In this document: one piece after another, positions 21,301 to 32,484 of the stretch
How positions within the stretch are numbered: the stretch's first letter is position 1
Layout: each line of letters starts with the position of its first letter
Source: Rhynchopus euleeides
Taxonomy: Eukaryota; Euglenozoa; Diplonemea; Diplonemida; Diplonemidae
NCBI GenBank assembly: GCA_963210315.1
Contig: OY723294.1
Coordinates: 1,674,001 to 1,738,000 of the forward strand
Direction of reading: 5' to 3'
Length of the DNA stretch: 64,000 bases
The notes under the pieces: generated by a model
Told to the model about the DNA's origin: nothing
What the model saw: only the letters and a program-made list of their open reading frames with translations
Databases searched by the model: none
Translations under genes and position numbers: made by a program

Positions 21301-24300
21301 GGGCCTGCTCGGGAGGCTGTCCGCCGGAGGTGCGCCTGCTGGTTCCTCACATCACGCTGCGGCGTTCCTCCTCCGCGTGCTCTCCTGCGAGAGGGACCCC
21401 GTCACCCTCGCCTCCGCTCTCCACGTCGCAGCGCTGTTCGCAAGCCTGAGGAGGGGGGAGGCCGAGGTGTGCAGCCTAACAGAGCAGGCCTGCCTCCTCG
21501 TCGAGAGCCGCCACCCTGCCTGCGTCTACTACTCCGCTTTGGAATACCTCAGGGTTGACACCCTCGGGGAAGGTGCGTCTTCTGCCCGATGTGCCTCCGA
21601 GGGTTGTTCTCCCGAGCCTCATCCGCCCCAACCTGGGAAGGCACCGGGGGGCGATCCGCACTCCCCATCGCCTCCGGGGGGTTCCGGAGTGAAAACCCAT
21701 AGGGTTCGTGCGGTGAAATCCGCTTTGAGTCTGCTGAGATCCCTCCTGCGTGTCCCCGCGATGAGGCAAACGGTTGACCTGGGGGCGTATACCGCATCAT
21801 ACGGGGAGGCTCCTTCGGGCTGCCCCTGCGATGCGGGGAACCGGGCTGAAGGACGGAGATATTCTGAGTTCAGCCATCTTAAAAAGCATGAATCGGAGAG
21901 GCTCGCAGGGGCTGTCCTGACCTTCATCACGGAATGTGTCTGCTCTGCGGATAACGGGGAGGAGGGCGGTGGCATCGCGCCCTACCGAAGTGCTCTTCTC
22001 CTTGCCCTGGATGCGGCTGCGGCATCGCCCTCCCCTACGCTTCAGAGCGGGTCTCTCTCTCTACTGCGGCATCTCCTTTCTGGAAGCGCGCCGCAGCACT
22101 GCTCCCTCATCACCGAGGAGTGTTTTCCGCCGGAGGGGAGCCACGCGAGGTTCTTCGCCCTGGATGGGAACAAACTCCTCACAGTCGTGTCCCACAGAGG
22201 CAGCTCCGGGGCGGAAGGCGTCACAACCGTCCTCCGCGACAGCCTCGGGAGGCAGGTCTGGCAGGCCCAGCTGTCCGGAGGGGGTTCCGCCTTGCCCCCA
22301 CCTCCGCTTCCACCTCTGCAGCCTCTGCCGCACCCCGCCTCCGCCGCAGCGGGCTCAGAGGAGGAGTGTGACAACGCCTCATCCCGCAGCGGCTGCAGCG
22401 CATCGGAGGGGGCGGAGGGGGAGGGGGGCGGTGGTGACAGCCGCGGTGCCCCCTTCGACGCGGTCCTCCAGAGGCTTGCCTCTGCGGTGGTGCCGCTGCC
22501 GGAGATGATCGCGAGGCTGAAGGGGGAGGGGGAGGGGAAGGACGAAGCGGAGGCTTACCCGGAGGGTGTTCCACCGCTGAACGAGGTGGGGGCGGAGGGG
22601 GGCGGTGGTGGTGGTGCTGCCGTGCCTGCCAGCAGTCTCTCCCGGAGGCCCCCAGGGGATCTGTCCCGCCTGCTGCTGGCGTCGCTGCAGATGCTGGGGG
22701 TGGGGGGTGCGCAGCAGCAGCACCTCCACCACCACCCCTCCGCCACAGCCCCCACGCCAGCCCCCGGTGGGCGAGGTGGCGGCGGCGCTGCCCAATCGTC
22801 ATCCGCCGCCTCCGCAACCTTGTCCCCAGCAAGCCCCGCCCTGACCCTCCCCGGGGTGCAGCCCGCTGGGGGAGGGGGTGGGGACGACGTCCCGTTTGGT
22901 GCTGGGGTGGCTGCCGCTGCTGCCTCCGTTGTCGCCCCGCCGCAGCTGTTCACCCGGAGCGGCTCTGCGGGGAGGGGGGAGCTCCTCTCTGGAGGCGCGG
23001 CGGCGGCGCGGGATGGCGGTGCCGGCGGCGGTGTCGGGGAGGGGTGCTGCTGCAAGGTGGGGGGGAGTCGCGGGGCACCCATCGACAGCACATCCTCCCC
23101 CAGCAGGCTTGCGGAGCTGCAGGATACGCACCGGCTGCGCAGCGCGCTGCGCATGGTGGACGCAACCCCCCCACGGGAGGTTTTCCGCATCATGCTGGTC
23201 TACCTCCACCCCGATGCAGGCGCCTCTGCGCTAAGCGACCTGGGCCTGGAGTGGTATGCCCACCGAAGCGAGGAGCTCCGCTCCCGCGCCCCGCTCCGCG
23301 GGTTGCTGCCGACCGTTCCGGAGTTTGTGAGCTTCGCAGGCGGGCTGGGTTCCCTGATGGATGCGAACGACCACCCCGAGAGGTACCACGGGGGTGCGGC
23401 GGGAGAGAAGTTCAAACGGAGGCGCCTCCATTACTACTCAGATGCCCAGTGCGAAGCTGCCTTCCCGGTGATGTCCGCAACGCCGTCGTCTCTCCGGAGT
23501 GGCGCAGCCCCCTGGGAGTCCCCCTCCTCTTCGGAGCGTTGGGAGGACGCCTCCCCGGTGAGGGTGATATGGAACGACACCCCCGCGGAGTTCAGCCCGA
23601 CGTCGTCCCCGGGGTGCCTGTCGACGCAGAAGCTGAAGGCTTGCCTGCCGGGGTTTAAGGCGTATACCTCGCGAACCCTCGACTTTGTCATCACCCCGCT
23701 GGAGGGGGGTGTCTACTCGGTGAGGGTCGTGCTCCCCCTAGCGAACGAGAGGTATGGTGGCAGCGGGGGAATGGGGTGGGGTAGGGTGGGGTGTGTTTCA
23801 TCGCATTTTTTTTCGTGCGTTTTGCAGCAACTCCCTGACACACGCACATCGCACACACCCTCATCACCAGATGGCACGGCTTGCTGCCAGAGTCTGCGTT
23901 CCTCCCATGTGACTGGCATGCGCCCCTTCTCGATGGCATGGTATGCCTGTTGCCTGCTGCCTCAGCCCTGACGCTGTGATGACCCCACCCCCACCTGCAG
24001 GTGATGCCGCTGAGATCCCTATCCCGGCTGGTGCGTGCGGCGGCCTTTAACGGGGGGCGTGCGTTCCGCTGCAAATGGCAGGCGGCACTGGAGAGCGTGC
24101 TGCTCGAGCGCCGTGGGAAGGGGACCTCGTTGGTATGGCACCCACCTGCCCCCCTCCTGGCAGTTCCGTGCGATCAGCGGGTCATATTTTTCTCCCGTTT
24201 TGCCCTTTTCGTGCCCTTCCTCCACGGATGGTCCTGTCTTTTCCGGCCTGAAGTCTTTTTCCCGGGTTTGGCGCACAACCACCGCCCTGTCTTTTTTCGC

Positions 24301-24744
24301 TTTCTTTTGATCCAATCCCCACTCAGCGGCATCCACGGCACCACACCCCACCCTTGCCCCCCCCTGCAGGACCTGACGGCGAGGCGTAGGTTTACATACG
24401 CTTCTCCGGAGCTGACGCGGAATGCGCTGATCACGAAGTACTGCGCCATCCTGGACCCTGTGCAAGAGAGGGCCAGGGTAGAGGACCGCCCCACGGAGGG
24501 CACCCGTGTGTCGGCGCTGCGGCTGATGGAGCTGCAGCCCGGGAGGAGGGTGCACGCTTGTGACAAGGGGCGCGTCACGCGCGTGCAGGAACACGGCGGG
24601 CAGCCGGCATTTGAGGTCGCATTTGACAACGGCGTGGCGCTGCCCTTCCTCCGTCTCGGGAGTGACATACAAGCCATGGGTGTGCCCGCGTGGCAGCCCC
24701 GCGCCCTGCACCAGGTTATTTCCTCGCTGGTCACGACATCCTGA
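18344..24744 (+). CDS. RALGAPB: Ral GTPase-activating protein beta-subunit-like protein
   Basis: About 1,966 residues. Proposed exons are 18344-23751, 24015-24132 and 24370-24744. Residues about 95-170 (KWTLETLG..L......V..YT.WI) match the N-terminal helical block of animal RalGAP-beta. HARFFALDGNKLL and TVLRDSLGRQVWQAQL (about 1266-1310) match the segment before the GAP domain. The Rap/Ran-GAP-like domain occupies about 1580-1860. Like animal RalGAP-beta it lacks the catalytic Asn thumb: the aligned position reads EDASP before VRVIW. It would therefore be a scaffold or obligate partner of a catalytic alpha subunit acting on Ral/Rheb-like GTPases. Unusual additions are a KOW-like NTLNGQRGYV motif near 200-235 and a C-terminal Tudor/KOW-like stretch near 1890-1940, plus long Ser/Pro/Gly-rich linkers. 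The first intron is ambiguous: the strong CAG at 24000 breaks the frame, while AG at 24014 keeps it. Confidence 0.8.
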
Positions 24745-25898
24745 TGCTGCCTGCCAGGATGAGGAACTGCGGGGGTGGTGGAGGGGGGCGGAGATCCGGA
24801 TGGGTCGGTGCATGAACGGGCAAGTCAGAAGGAGCGACCCTCCTCTCCTTGCAATACACCCGAAGTAACTTCAAATCGGCTCGGCCAACGCATCTGTCGT
24901 GATGACCGGTGTGTTGGGGGACCAGAAGAGACTGAGAGATGAAAAATATCTCCTCTGGAGTGGGTGTGATCGGATGGGTGGTGGTGTGCTTCCCCTACAG
25001 GGTTTGGATGGAGTGGACTGTGCCCCCCGGAACTATTTCCCACAGAAGCCTTCGGCTCTCTGTGCCAAACTGTGTTGCGCGGGATAAAAAAAGGGATGGC
25101 CAGCGCAGGATGTTGGGGAAACTACGACAAACTATGGCAGAACGAAGGCGAGGGGGAGGGGGGATGGGTGGGTGATCCCGAATTGAACGGGAAAAAAAAA
25201 CAATGCGCCAGGTCGATATGACCCCCTTGTGCCGTGTTCAGTTTTTGTTGCCCACCCCACCCCACCCCACCCCGCCCTCCTCCTCCTCCCATCCCCTCCC
25301 CGAAATGGCACCTGCCCCAACCTCTACCGAGAGCGGCGTTTTTATGTGCAGGCCAGAGCAGGCGGAGGGGGCAGGGGGTCGTATCGGACGCCGGAGGACA
25401 ACAAAGGCATACCGCCATGAGGTAGTGGGGTGCACAGCCCTTGCTGTCCCCCCCTGTTAGGTGACAGTGGTTTCCTCCTGCTCCGAGGGTGGAGGGGGGG
25501 GGGGGGAGCGGGAGGGGGTGCCAATGCCTACGCATTCCGGTTAGGTTCGTGAGACAGATCGCACTGTGTGTGTTTTGTTGCATTGGAGGCTTTGCTTTCG
25601 CGGCTTCCCGGTGAGTGCATGGTGGATCGGGGGGGGGGTGGTGATGTGTGTTGTCGAATGTTGGGTGATGTGCGATTGGTTGAGCCTCTGATGTTTGGCC
25701 ACCCTACTTCTTTTTGGTGTCGGGTGCGGCAGCGGGCAGCTGCCTGTTGTCTGGCATTGGGTCTGGCCATCCCGCGCCCCCACCCGACCCGCCCTTCCCC
25801 CTCCGCCCTGGAAATCATGAAGCGTCAAGCGTGGATCCACAGGTTGCCACACCTTCCACCGCCTCCTGCAGGCCACGCCTTCCGGCTGTGTCGCTCCC
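24745..25898. other. Intergenic, no gene seen
   Basis: Unique sequence with G-tracts and short C-rich stretches. No repeat element with recognisable ends and no supportable ORF. Confidence 0.4.
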
Positions 25899-26537
25899 AT
25901 GCCGTTCGGGCGCAGGCACCGTGAGGGTGACGATGCCAAGGTTGGGTCGTGGGAGGCGGGCGGCGCCGTTGCCGCGGTGAGCGGGCTGGTCCTGCTGCCC
26001 ATTGAGCCCATCACAGGTGTGAGCATGCTGTCGTCCGGGCTGCTCGCGATGTACAAAGGCCAGGTGGACAAGCGCCTTGGAGACATCAAGGGCGAGCTCG
26101 CCAACACACACGGCCTCAACGAGGAGCGGCTGCGCGAAACGGAGGCGAAGCTCCGTGCTGTGGAGCAGGACAAGCAGGCCCTGGAGGAGCGCCACAGCCT
26201 GCTGACGGGCGCCGTGTTTGTGACAGCTGTGGTTGCCGTCGGCGGGCTCTACTACCTTTACCGGCGGTACCGGCATACGCTGCCAAAGGGGTCCATCGAG
26301 GTCGGGCCTGACACGGTGTCTGTTCACCACCTGCCCCCTGCAAATTACCAGGCGCGTGCTGCCGAGTCCGACAACGATGCACTGTGCGTGTGCTGCATGG
26401 AGCACGTCCCTGACATGCTGGTGCGGCCCTGCATGCATGTCAGCATGTGCTTCCCCTGCATCCAGCGCCTCCCCTCGGCTTCCTGCCCCTCCTGCAGGTG
26501 CACCTTCACCGAAATTGACTACGTGTTTGTTGCGTGA
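25899..26537 (+). CDS. Membrane-anchored RING finger (C3HC4) protein, probable E3 ubiquitin ligase
   Basis: 212 residues, single exon. Hydrophobic segments at about 21-50 and 101-121; the second is followed by basic YRRYRH. Between them (52-100) lies a charged helix likely to form a coiled coil. The C-terminal RING has Cys163, Cys166, Cys178, His180, Cys184, Cys187, Cys196 and Cys199, a complete C3HC4 set with the Cys-X-His step PCMH. The family transfers ubiquitin from an E2 to substrates. Two membrane passes with a C-terminal RING recall mitochondrial/plastid MUL1/SPL1 ligases, but the BAM/GIDE domain found there is not visible, so this is only an architectural likeness. Start chosen as the first ATG of the frame. 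Confidence 0.8.
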   Translation: MPFGRRHREGDDAKVGSWEAGGAVAAVSGLVLLPIEPITGVSMLSSGLLAMYKGQVDKRLGDIKGELANTHGLNEERLRETEAKLRAVEQDKQALEERHSLLTGAVFVTAVVAVGGLYYLYRRYRHTLPKGSIEVGPDTVSVHHLPPANYQARAAESDNDALCVCCMEHVPDMLVRPCMHVSMCFPCIQRLPSASCPSCRCTFTEIDYVFVA

Positions 26538-28148
26538 AGCCTGCCCGCCACCTGGGATGCGAGTGTTCTTTCCACACGTACCTCTGTGGGCAGGCACACA
26601 GGACACACACACCTCGATCCCAGCGGTGTCCGTGTTGGTTTGCGAGGTTTTGGGGTGGGTTTGGGTACCAAGGGCCACTTCTGGGTAAACGCCTTGAGCA
26701 GTATGGATGTGGAACTGTGCGAAGCAGTTTTCGCATTGCCTTACGCCTAGCACCCCTACGTCGGGGTGCCCGTGGTATTTTGCACAGCGCGGTTTTGAGG
26801 GAGCTGCACATACTAAAGGGGGGGAGGGGCGGGGAGACCCGTGAGACCGCCACCCAGGGCTGCTTCTAATGATGCGTATCCCTTTAGGCGGTACCCCCGC
26901 GCACTCTCGGATCCCCGTCCCCCCGCCCCCCCTGCAGGCCGTGGAGAAGAGGAAGGCGGAGGGGGGGGGGGATGTTTGTGTGACCACACCGTTTCTTGCC
27001 CCCAAACCTGGTGCACGGGATGGCCTGTGTTGGCAAAAGGGATCCTGGACGCAGTCAGCACCACAGCAACTCCGCCTTGCATGATTTTTTTGTGTGATTT
27101 TTGTGAGCACAAAACCGCCATTGCAGCGGCTGCAAGTTTCGGAGGAGTTGTGTACGCAGGAGCGCCTGGCTGTCATACGCGTTTTGTGTGAGGGGCGCCA
27201 ACGCGTCACAAACAAACCGCGTGAACAAACGTGGCGATTGACGGAAGTCGATTATGTCAGGTCAGGACACACCCCCTCTCTAGCAAGCAGTCCCTGCATG
27301 AGGAGAGGGGCCCCCACACCACACCACCCCCCTGGTCCCATTCCCACAGTAAGGTATTCTGAATATTTCCGACCCTCCAGAAACTTCAGAGCCTCTCGGT
27401 TTGTGACGTGATGTTTGACATGCGCACATGACACGCGGCCCCCCCCCCCCCCCCCCCAGTTGCTCCTCGTCTAGCCCTGAGCACTGGGGGGGGTGGGTGA
27501 GTGGGTGGTGATTGGGTGCTAAGGCAAGAACGATAGAAGACAGCCCAAGTGTTTGCCCCGAGGTGTTTGGAGGGGGGGGTGGGTGTGGGGGGGGGGGGGG
27601 GTGGGGCTGTTGGTGTTGCTGTTGCTGGGTGGTGCAAACCCCTTGCCACCCCTTGCCACCCCCCCCCCCCCCCCCTTCCAATTATACATTCTACTCTTTA
27701 CCCCACCCACCCACCCACCCCCCCCCCCCCTCCAAAAACGAACAGATTTTCTTACGTATTCCCCTCCCCCGACCGCGGAGTATTCCAACCCCCCAGTGTT
27801 GACGATTCTGAAAAAGAAATTACCTACCACCCCCCGTGTGTATGTCACCCCCCAAAAGAGGTGTGTTTATGTCACCCCCAGGCGGCCCTGGCGGGGGGTG
27901 ACATACACAAACCTACCACCTCCCCGTGTTTATGTCACCCCCGAAAAGGTGTGCTCCTGTCACCCCCCTCCCGATTTTTGCACCTGGGGGGGGGGGGGGT
28001 GACATATACACGGGGGGTGGTACGTACTTGGGGAAATGTGAGGATCACCTAACCTGCACCCAACCCCACACCACACCCCAGGGCAGGCTGCAGGGAGAGT
28101 GGGGGGGAGTCGGAGGCGAGGGTCTCTACTCCTCTACGCAACGCAAAG
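26538..28148. other. Intergenic with homopolymer tracts and a small MITE
   Basis: Contains C- and G-tracts (27431-27458, 27572-27603, 27660-27676) and the 194-bp TIR element at 27827-28020. The long minus-strand frame opposite the RING gene extends into this region but has no domain and is a shadow. No other gene supported. Confidence 0.5.
27827..28020. mobile_element. 194-bp MITE with CCACCCCCCGTGT ends
   Basis: Flanked by TA (27825-27826 and 28021-28022). Left end CCACCCCCCGTGTGTATGTC, right end GACATATACACGGGGGGTGG. Internal GTGTTTATGTCACCCCC words are repeated in direct and inverted orientation. It lies about 130 bp upstream of the next gene's start codon, so it may be inside that gene's promoter or 5' UTR. 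Confidence 0.7.
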
Positions 28149-28856
28149 ATGCCGAAGCGTTCGCTGTCCCCGCTGACCATCTCCAACAGGCTCTTCTTCA
28201 TCTACCGTCCGACAAAGGATCAGCTGACCGGCAATGCCGATCCACGCAATGCCGGAAAGGGTGTTGTGCGCAGAATCATGAAGGGGTTGGGCAAAAAATG
28301 CCCTGCTGGACCAATGAAGGGCTGGGGGTGGGTCGATATGCGTCAGATCACCGGGGGTTCGGGGCACAACGCTGCATTCAAGCCTTTGAAATATGTGAAG
28401 CCGGCGGTGGAGTACAGCGCGGACTGCCCTTTGGATCTCCTCTCGCTGCCGACGAAGTCGTTCTTCGAGATTCACAAGCCGAGGCACCTCCAAGATGGCT
28501 ATGTCCCGAAGGAGGAGCAAACACGACGCATGCTAACAAGCAGCCAGCAGGCGAGCGCCGAGGAGCTGCGTCAGCCCGTGCCTGCCGTGATGCACAGCTA
28601 CACACAGCACTTCCGGGATGATCAGGTCCCGACGTTCTACGGTGATAGGCGTTCAGGAGGTCTGTCGCTGCCTGAGAAGAACAGGATGGTCCGGACCCCC
28701 CACGCCAGGGCGTCCCGCGCGGCTTCTCCTGTCGGAACGGCAAGCGATGCTGGGGATTTCACATCCGACCTGTCCTCGGCCCTGAGCAGAGGGCCCTCCG
28801 GCGGGCAGCGACACCCCCGTGGCGACAATCCGTTCTTCCGATTAAATGCATGCTGA
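28149..28856 (+). CDS. Unknown basic protein
   Basis: 235 residues, one exon, starting at the first ATG (MPKRSLSPLTISNRLFF). No family recognised. The N-terminal third is basic with several Gly/Lys (GKGVVRRIMKGLGKKC). The middle holds conserved-looking short blocks (YVKPAVEYSADCPLDLLSLP, FFEIHKPRHLQDGYVPKEE). The last 70 residues are Ser/Arg/Pro-rich and probably disordered. No signal peptide or membrane segment. The frame is accepted as a gene because of its length in a GC-rich region with good composition and its position in the plus-strand series; other evidence is lacking. Confidence 0.6.
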   Translation: MPKRSLSPLTISNRLFFIYRPTKDQLTGNADPRNAGKGVVRRIMKGLGKKCPAGPMKGWGWVDMRQITGGSGHNAAFKPLKYVKPAVEYSADCPLDLLSLPTKSFFEIHKPRHLQDGYVPKEEQTRRMLTSSQQASAEELRQPVPAVMHSYTQHFRDDQVPTFYGDRRSGGLSLPEKNRMVRTPHARASRAASPVGTASDAGDFTSDLSSALSRGPSGGQRHPRGDNPFFRLNAC

Positions 28857-29705
28857 GGGGTTGCGTGTGTGCAGTGGGGGGGAAGGGAGAGGTGGGGTGG
28901 GGCAGGGGGGAAAATACCGGCTCGCCTTGTTGCGTGAGAGCTTGCCCCCACCCCACCCGACCGCCCCACCCCCGTGTTTACACCCCACCACATAGAGGGG
29001 AGAGGGCTGGAAGGGTGGGGTGGGTTCGGCTTCCCGGCCTCACGAGGTGCGGTGCCGGCGCGCTAACCCAACATGCGGTATGGTGGGGATGGCTGTGAGG
29101 CGTGGCTCTGATTCTGCCGTGAGCGGCAGCGGCCATCCTGAATTGGACCCAAAAAGAAGGGCGGTGTCGGTTCTGATGCTGCATTACCCAATCCCCCCTC
29201 CCTCCTCTCCCCTCTACGTAGTCTTCACAGATGCAGGCATGCGCGTGGAAACGCCTTCTTTTTTGGCTCTGCTCATGCCCTCTTTCGCCTGTCTTTTTTC
29301 TGCTGCCGCCCCTCAACACCACACACACCTTCGCAGGGCTGGTTGCATTTTCCTTTTCTCGGACACCCACCCACTCGAGACTGAGATAACCAGCACCCGA
29401 CACCCGACACTACTACGAAGCGTAGCTTTGGATTCCTGCCCCGCCACCGAGTTGCTGCCTCCTGCTCGCTTGCCCCCACCACTTCAAGGTTGGTGTGGCT
29501 GACGTGCAGGTCGCTTGTGTGGCGAAGCCAAGACACTCGGGGCACCTCCCGCTCTCGCGTTGACAAGCGGGGCACTTTGGCAGAACCTTGATCTTGCTGT
29601 GCACTGACACGGTTTGCCGCAGAGTGTGGATCAGTCCGTCCGCTCCCCCGCCCCATCCCCTCCCCGTTCCTTATTGGGCAATAGCTGGGAAGACAAGCCC
29701 AAAAA
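28857..29705. other. Intergenic, no gene seen
   Basis: Unique GC-rich sequence with pyrimidine-rich stretches. No recognisable element or supportable ORF. Confidence 0.4.
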
Positions 29706-30634
29706 ATGACGGCGGTTCTCAAGAAGGTGTGCGTGCACCAGATGTCGGGTGACATCAAAGAGGTATGAAAGAGGAGAGCTTGTTCGGTTGTGTGCGGAAT
29801 ACCGAACCGGCAAGGGCTGGGTGCCTGTGGGTCTGCCACATGGGGCACGGAGAGATGGGCCTGTTGGCATCACGCTGGTGCTCGCCTTGGGGGTGGCTGA
29901 TCTCCTCAAACCCCCTTCCCCCTCAATTCTTCTTTTTCGGCCACACACAGGATCTGATGCTTGACGAGACAAAACCGATGCACATGCTGTTTGACGACAT
30001 CAAGGAGCAGGCATCGGCAGCGCTTAAAGGCAAGATGGACGGGGCAACAGGCGCAATGCTGATTTTGTACAACGGTATGCATACACACGCTGCACGGCAA
30101 ACAGGGCGCCATGCTGGTTGCCCTCTGAGAGGCGCGTTGCACGCTCCTTTCGTCGGAGATAGATGCATGCAATGCAACCACCTAGACAGCGCGTGTTAGA
30201 GGCCTGCAGTGTGTCAGTGGTATTGTGGTTGAATCAATCAGTGAACCCTTCCCAACCCTCGCCTGTCCGAACCAGCCCCGCCACCACCCCCACCACCCCC
30301 GCACACAGGGCAGCAGCTCGCCACCTCGTCATCCAACGCTCCGAAGGAGCTGAAGGCTCTGAGAGACATGCCGTGCTGGCCGCGAGAGCCCGACACGGAG
30401 CATGTCCCCACTCTGCAGCTCTACATCCCGAAGCAGTACGTCGATGTGGACAAGTCAGGTATGTCCCGCTTCCGCACTCAGCAGACCCGTGAGGTGATGG
30501 TGTCGCGATATTTAGCATTGCCCTCATCTTTGCCACAACACCGGCATGACCCTAACATCCCACAATCCCCATCAGGCTCTGGCGGGGCGGGGACTGCGGC
30601 GCCAGCGAAGAAGGAGTGCTGTACTATCCTCTGA
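29706..30634 (+). CDS. Small CaaX-box protein, possible ubiquitin-like fold
   Basis: Four exons: 29706-29762, 29951-30074, 30309-30458 and 30576-30634. All have GTATG donors and CAG acceptors and all keep the frame, giving 129 residues. The C-terminus is AKKECCTIL. CTIL fits a CaaX prenylation box, and the final Leu favours geranylgeranylation, so membrane anchorage is likely. The body has KVCVHQMSGDI, LMLDETKPMHMLF and AMLILYNGQQL, whose order recalls a ubiquitin-like beta-grasp, as in plant and fungal membrane-anchored ubiquitin-fold (MUB) proteins. The resemblance is weak. The small GTPase signature motifs are absent, so it is not a Rab or Rho despite the tail. Exon structure is confident; fold is a guess. 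Confidence 0.75.
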
Positions 30635-30828
30635 CCTGCCGCTGCGTCTACCTCGCAACTGCGCCTGGCCCTCTGCACTCTGTGATCCGCCTGCGTGCAG
30701 TGCGGCCTCCCAGGTGGGCGAGGTGTCCGTTTTCTGTCTGCGCCGGGGGTGGGGGGGGCATGGAACACTTTCCGACAGCCAAAAATTGCCCAAGACTTGA
30801 TGTGGGTCGAAAAACCTGTTCCATATTA

Positions 30829-31638
30829 CCGTAAACGGAAAAAGGGTGGACCGTAAAAATGTTCCAAGTTCCCAAAAAAAGGCCAAACGTTCCATCTTTT
30901 TTACGGTCCACTATTTATTGGGACTGCATATGGAAAAGACAATGCGATTTTCGCCCGCGGGCTGGTGGGTTGCGGGGCGCGGACTGCGGCCTCCACGCCG
31001 CAGACTCCCGCACGTAGGCCTCCCGACCTCCCAGCTTTGGACCCTCCCTCCACCACCGCAACCAACACCAGCAAGAGAAGCAAGTCCTCCCTGCGTGTGG
31101 AAAGGGCACGATCACCACCACTCACCTCGAGACTCACCCACCACCACACCTCGAGAAGTGTAGTACCATGCAAGGAGCGTTCCGGTAGAAGTAAAAGTAG
31201 AACCTGCTGCACGAGCCCACAAAAGCAGCCACAGTACGGCAGGGCGCGCAGACAGAAGCTGAGACCACCGGGCTCCCTCCAGATGTAAATTCGTGAATCA
31301 GTGCCCGGAAAATTCAGGGAAATCGTACTCCTTTAGTGTAGTACACCCTGCAGTAACTGTGGGAGAACAGTTCCCGGACGATGGTGAGCGCACACTCTGT
31401 GCTGAGGCTCTGTGGTGTTAATCCTGCAGCTTCAGTCGTACGATTTCCTTGGTTCCTTCGCGACTTCGTCACGAAGGAACTCGTAAAAAAAACCGCCAAG
31501 TCCACTATCCCAACCGTAAAATAGGTGGACCGTAAAAATGTTCCAAGTTCCGGAAAAATCCCATTTGTTCCATCTTTTTTACGGTCCACCTATAGTACGG
31601 TTCACCTTTATTACGGTCCACAATATTTCCGTTTACGG
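30829..31638. mobile_element. Deletion derivative of the pogo-like transposon (family E)
   Basis: 810 bp flanked by TA (30827-30828 and 31639-31640), with ends CCGTAAACGGAAA and the inverse. Its left ~350 bp matches the right end of the autonomous element at 47839-51277 in reverse complement, and its right ~430 bp matches that element's left end. The transposase gene is missing. It therefore looks like an internally deleted copy in inverted orientation. Confidence 0.85.
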
Positions 31639-31640
31639 TA

Positions 31641-32484
31641 TTTCCTTTCAGCGCTCTTCCTGCCCCTCTGTCGAAGACACATGGCAACTCGGGTGGTGGG
31701 GGCGGGTGACAGGGTAACGGGGGGGTTTCCCAGCGGTGATTCTTTTTCGCAGCTTTTGTTGTGCACAACCACCGCAGCCCACCCCTCGTCGCTCCGAGCA
31801 TTCATCAGGGGGATGAGGGGGGTCTTTGGGGTGCGACGAGTGCCTGCCTGAGAAGCGACACATCTATTGGCAACCCGCCTGGGTGCTCCTTTTCAGTTTG
31901 CAGCTGCATATCTCACCCCGGCCAACGGAAATCTCCGAAGAGCGGCGCGAGAAGAGCAATCTGCGATGCCGGCCTATCCTTTCAGGAGTGCACAGGAGGG
32001 TCTGGGAATTGTGTTCCGTCGGACGCGCGCTCCCGACTCCCACCCGTTGCTTGGGGCGAGAGATAGACACAGAGAAGAGGGGGGGGGGGGAGAGCAATTC
32101 TTCAGAACGCTGAAGCATGTTCTTTCCACCCTCCCCCATGTTACGTCTAACCGTGAGCTGCCCAAGTTCCGAGTTCAGACCCTGAGCGCCACTGTTCTCC
32201 CCTCCCCCAGCCCCTGCCTTGGAAGGGGCGAAGGGCGGAAGGGGTTGGGGCGGTGGTGTGTGTGTGTGAGACAGTGGAGATCACACCAAGAGCAAGAAGT
32301 GCCCGGTGTGTGTCTACACTAATAAAAAAGATTCACGTGTGCGTGGGCAGGTGTAGTCTTGTGTCCCCATCACCTCCCCTCCCCTCCCCTTGTGCTGGCC
32401 ACCCTGAAGGCGAAGCTCCGTTCTGTTCCGCTCCGTTTCTGTGTGTGTGGACATTAGAGGTGCATGGGGGGGGGGGGGGGGGTA
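31641..32484. other. Intergenic, no gene seen
   Basis: Unique sequence ending in a G-tract (32466-32482) at which the family B element sits. No supportable ORF. Confidence 0.4.

Noticed and set aside
19546-23209. Many minus-strand and alternative-frame ORFs over the RalGAP-beta-like gene
   Set aside because: They are shadows of a GC-rich coding frame with low-complexity linkers.
23565-23590. WND in the GAP domain of the large protein, similar to the catalytic GND of Rap/Ral GAPs
   Set aside because: Aligning VRVIW with VHIVW/VSVVW of RalGAP alpha and beta puts this Asn after the Trp, about five residues past the catalytic thumb. The true position is not Asn.
25815-27215. 466-codon minus-strand frame
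   Set aside because: It is the antisense of the RING gene plus GC-rich flanks, with no domain; high GC favours long antisense frames.
29706-30634. Rab/Rho small GTPase, suggested by the CCTIL tail
   Set aside because: The joined exons give 129 residues without GxxxxGK[S/T], DxxG or NKxD motifs.
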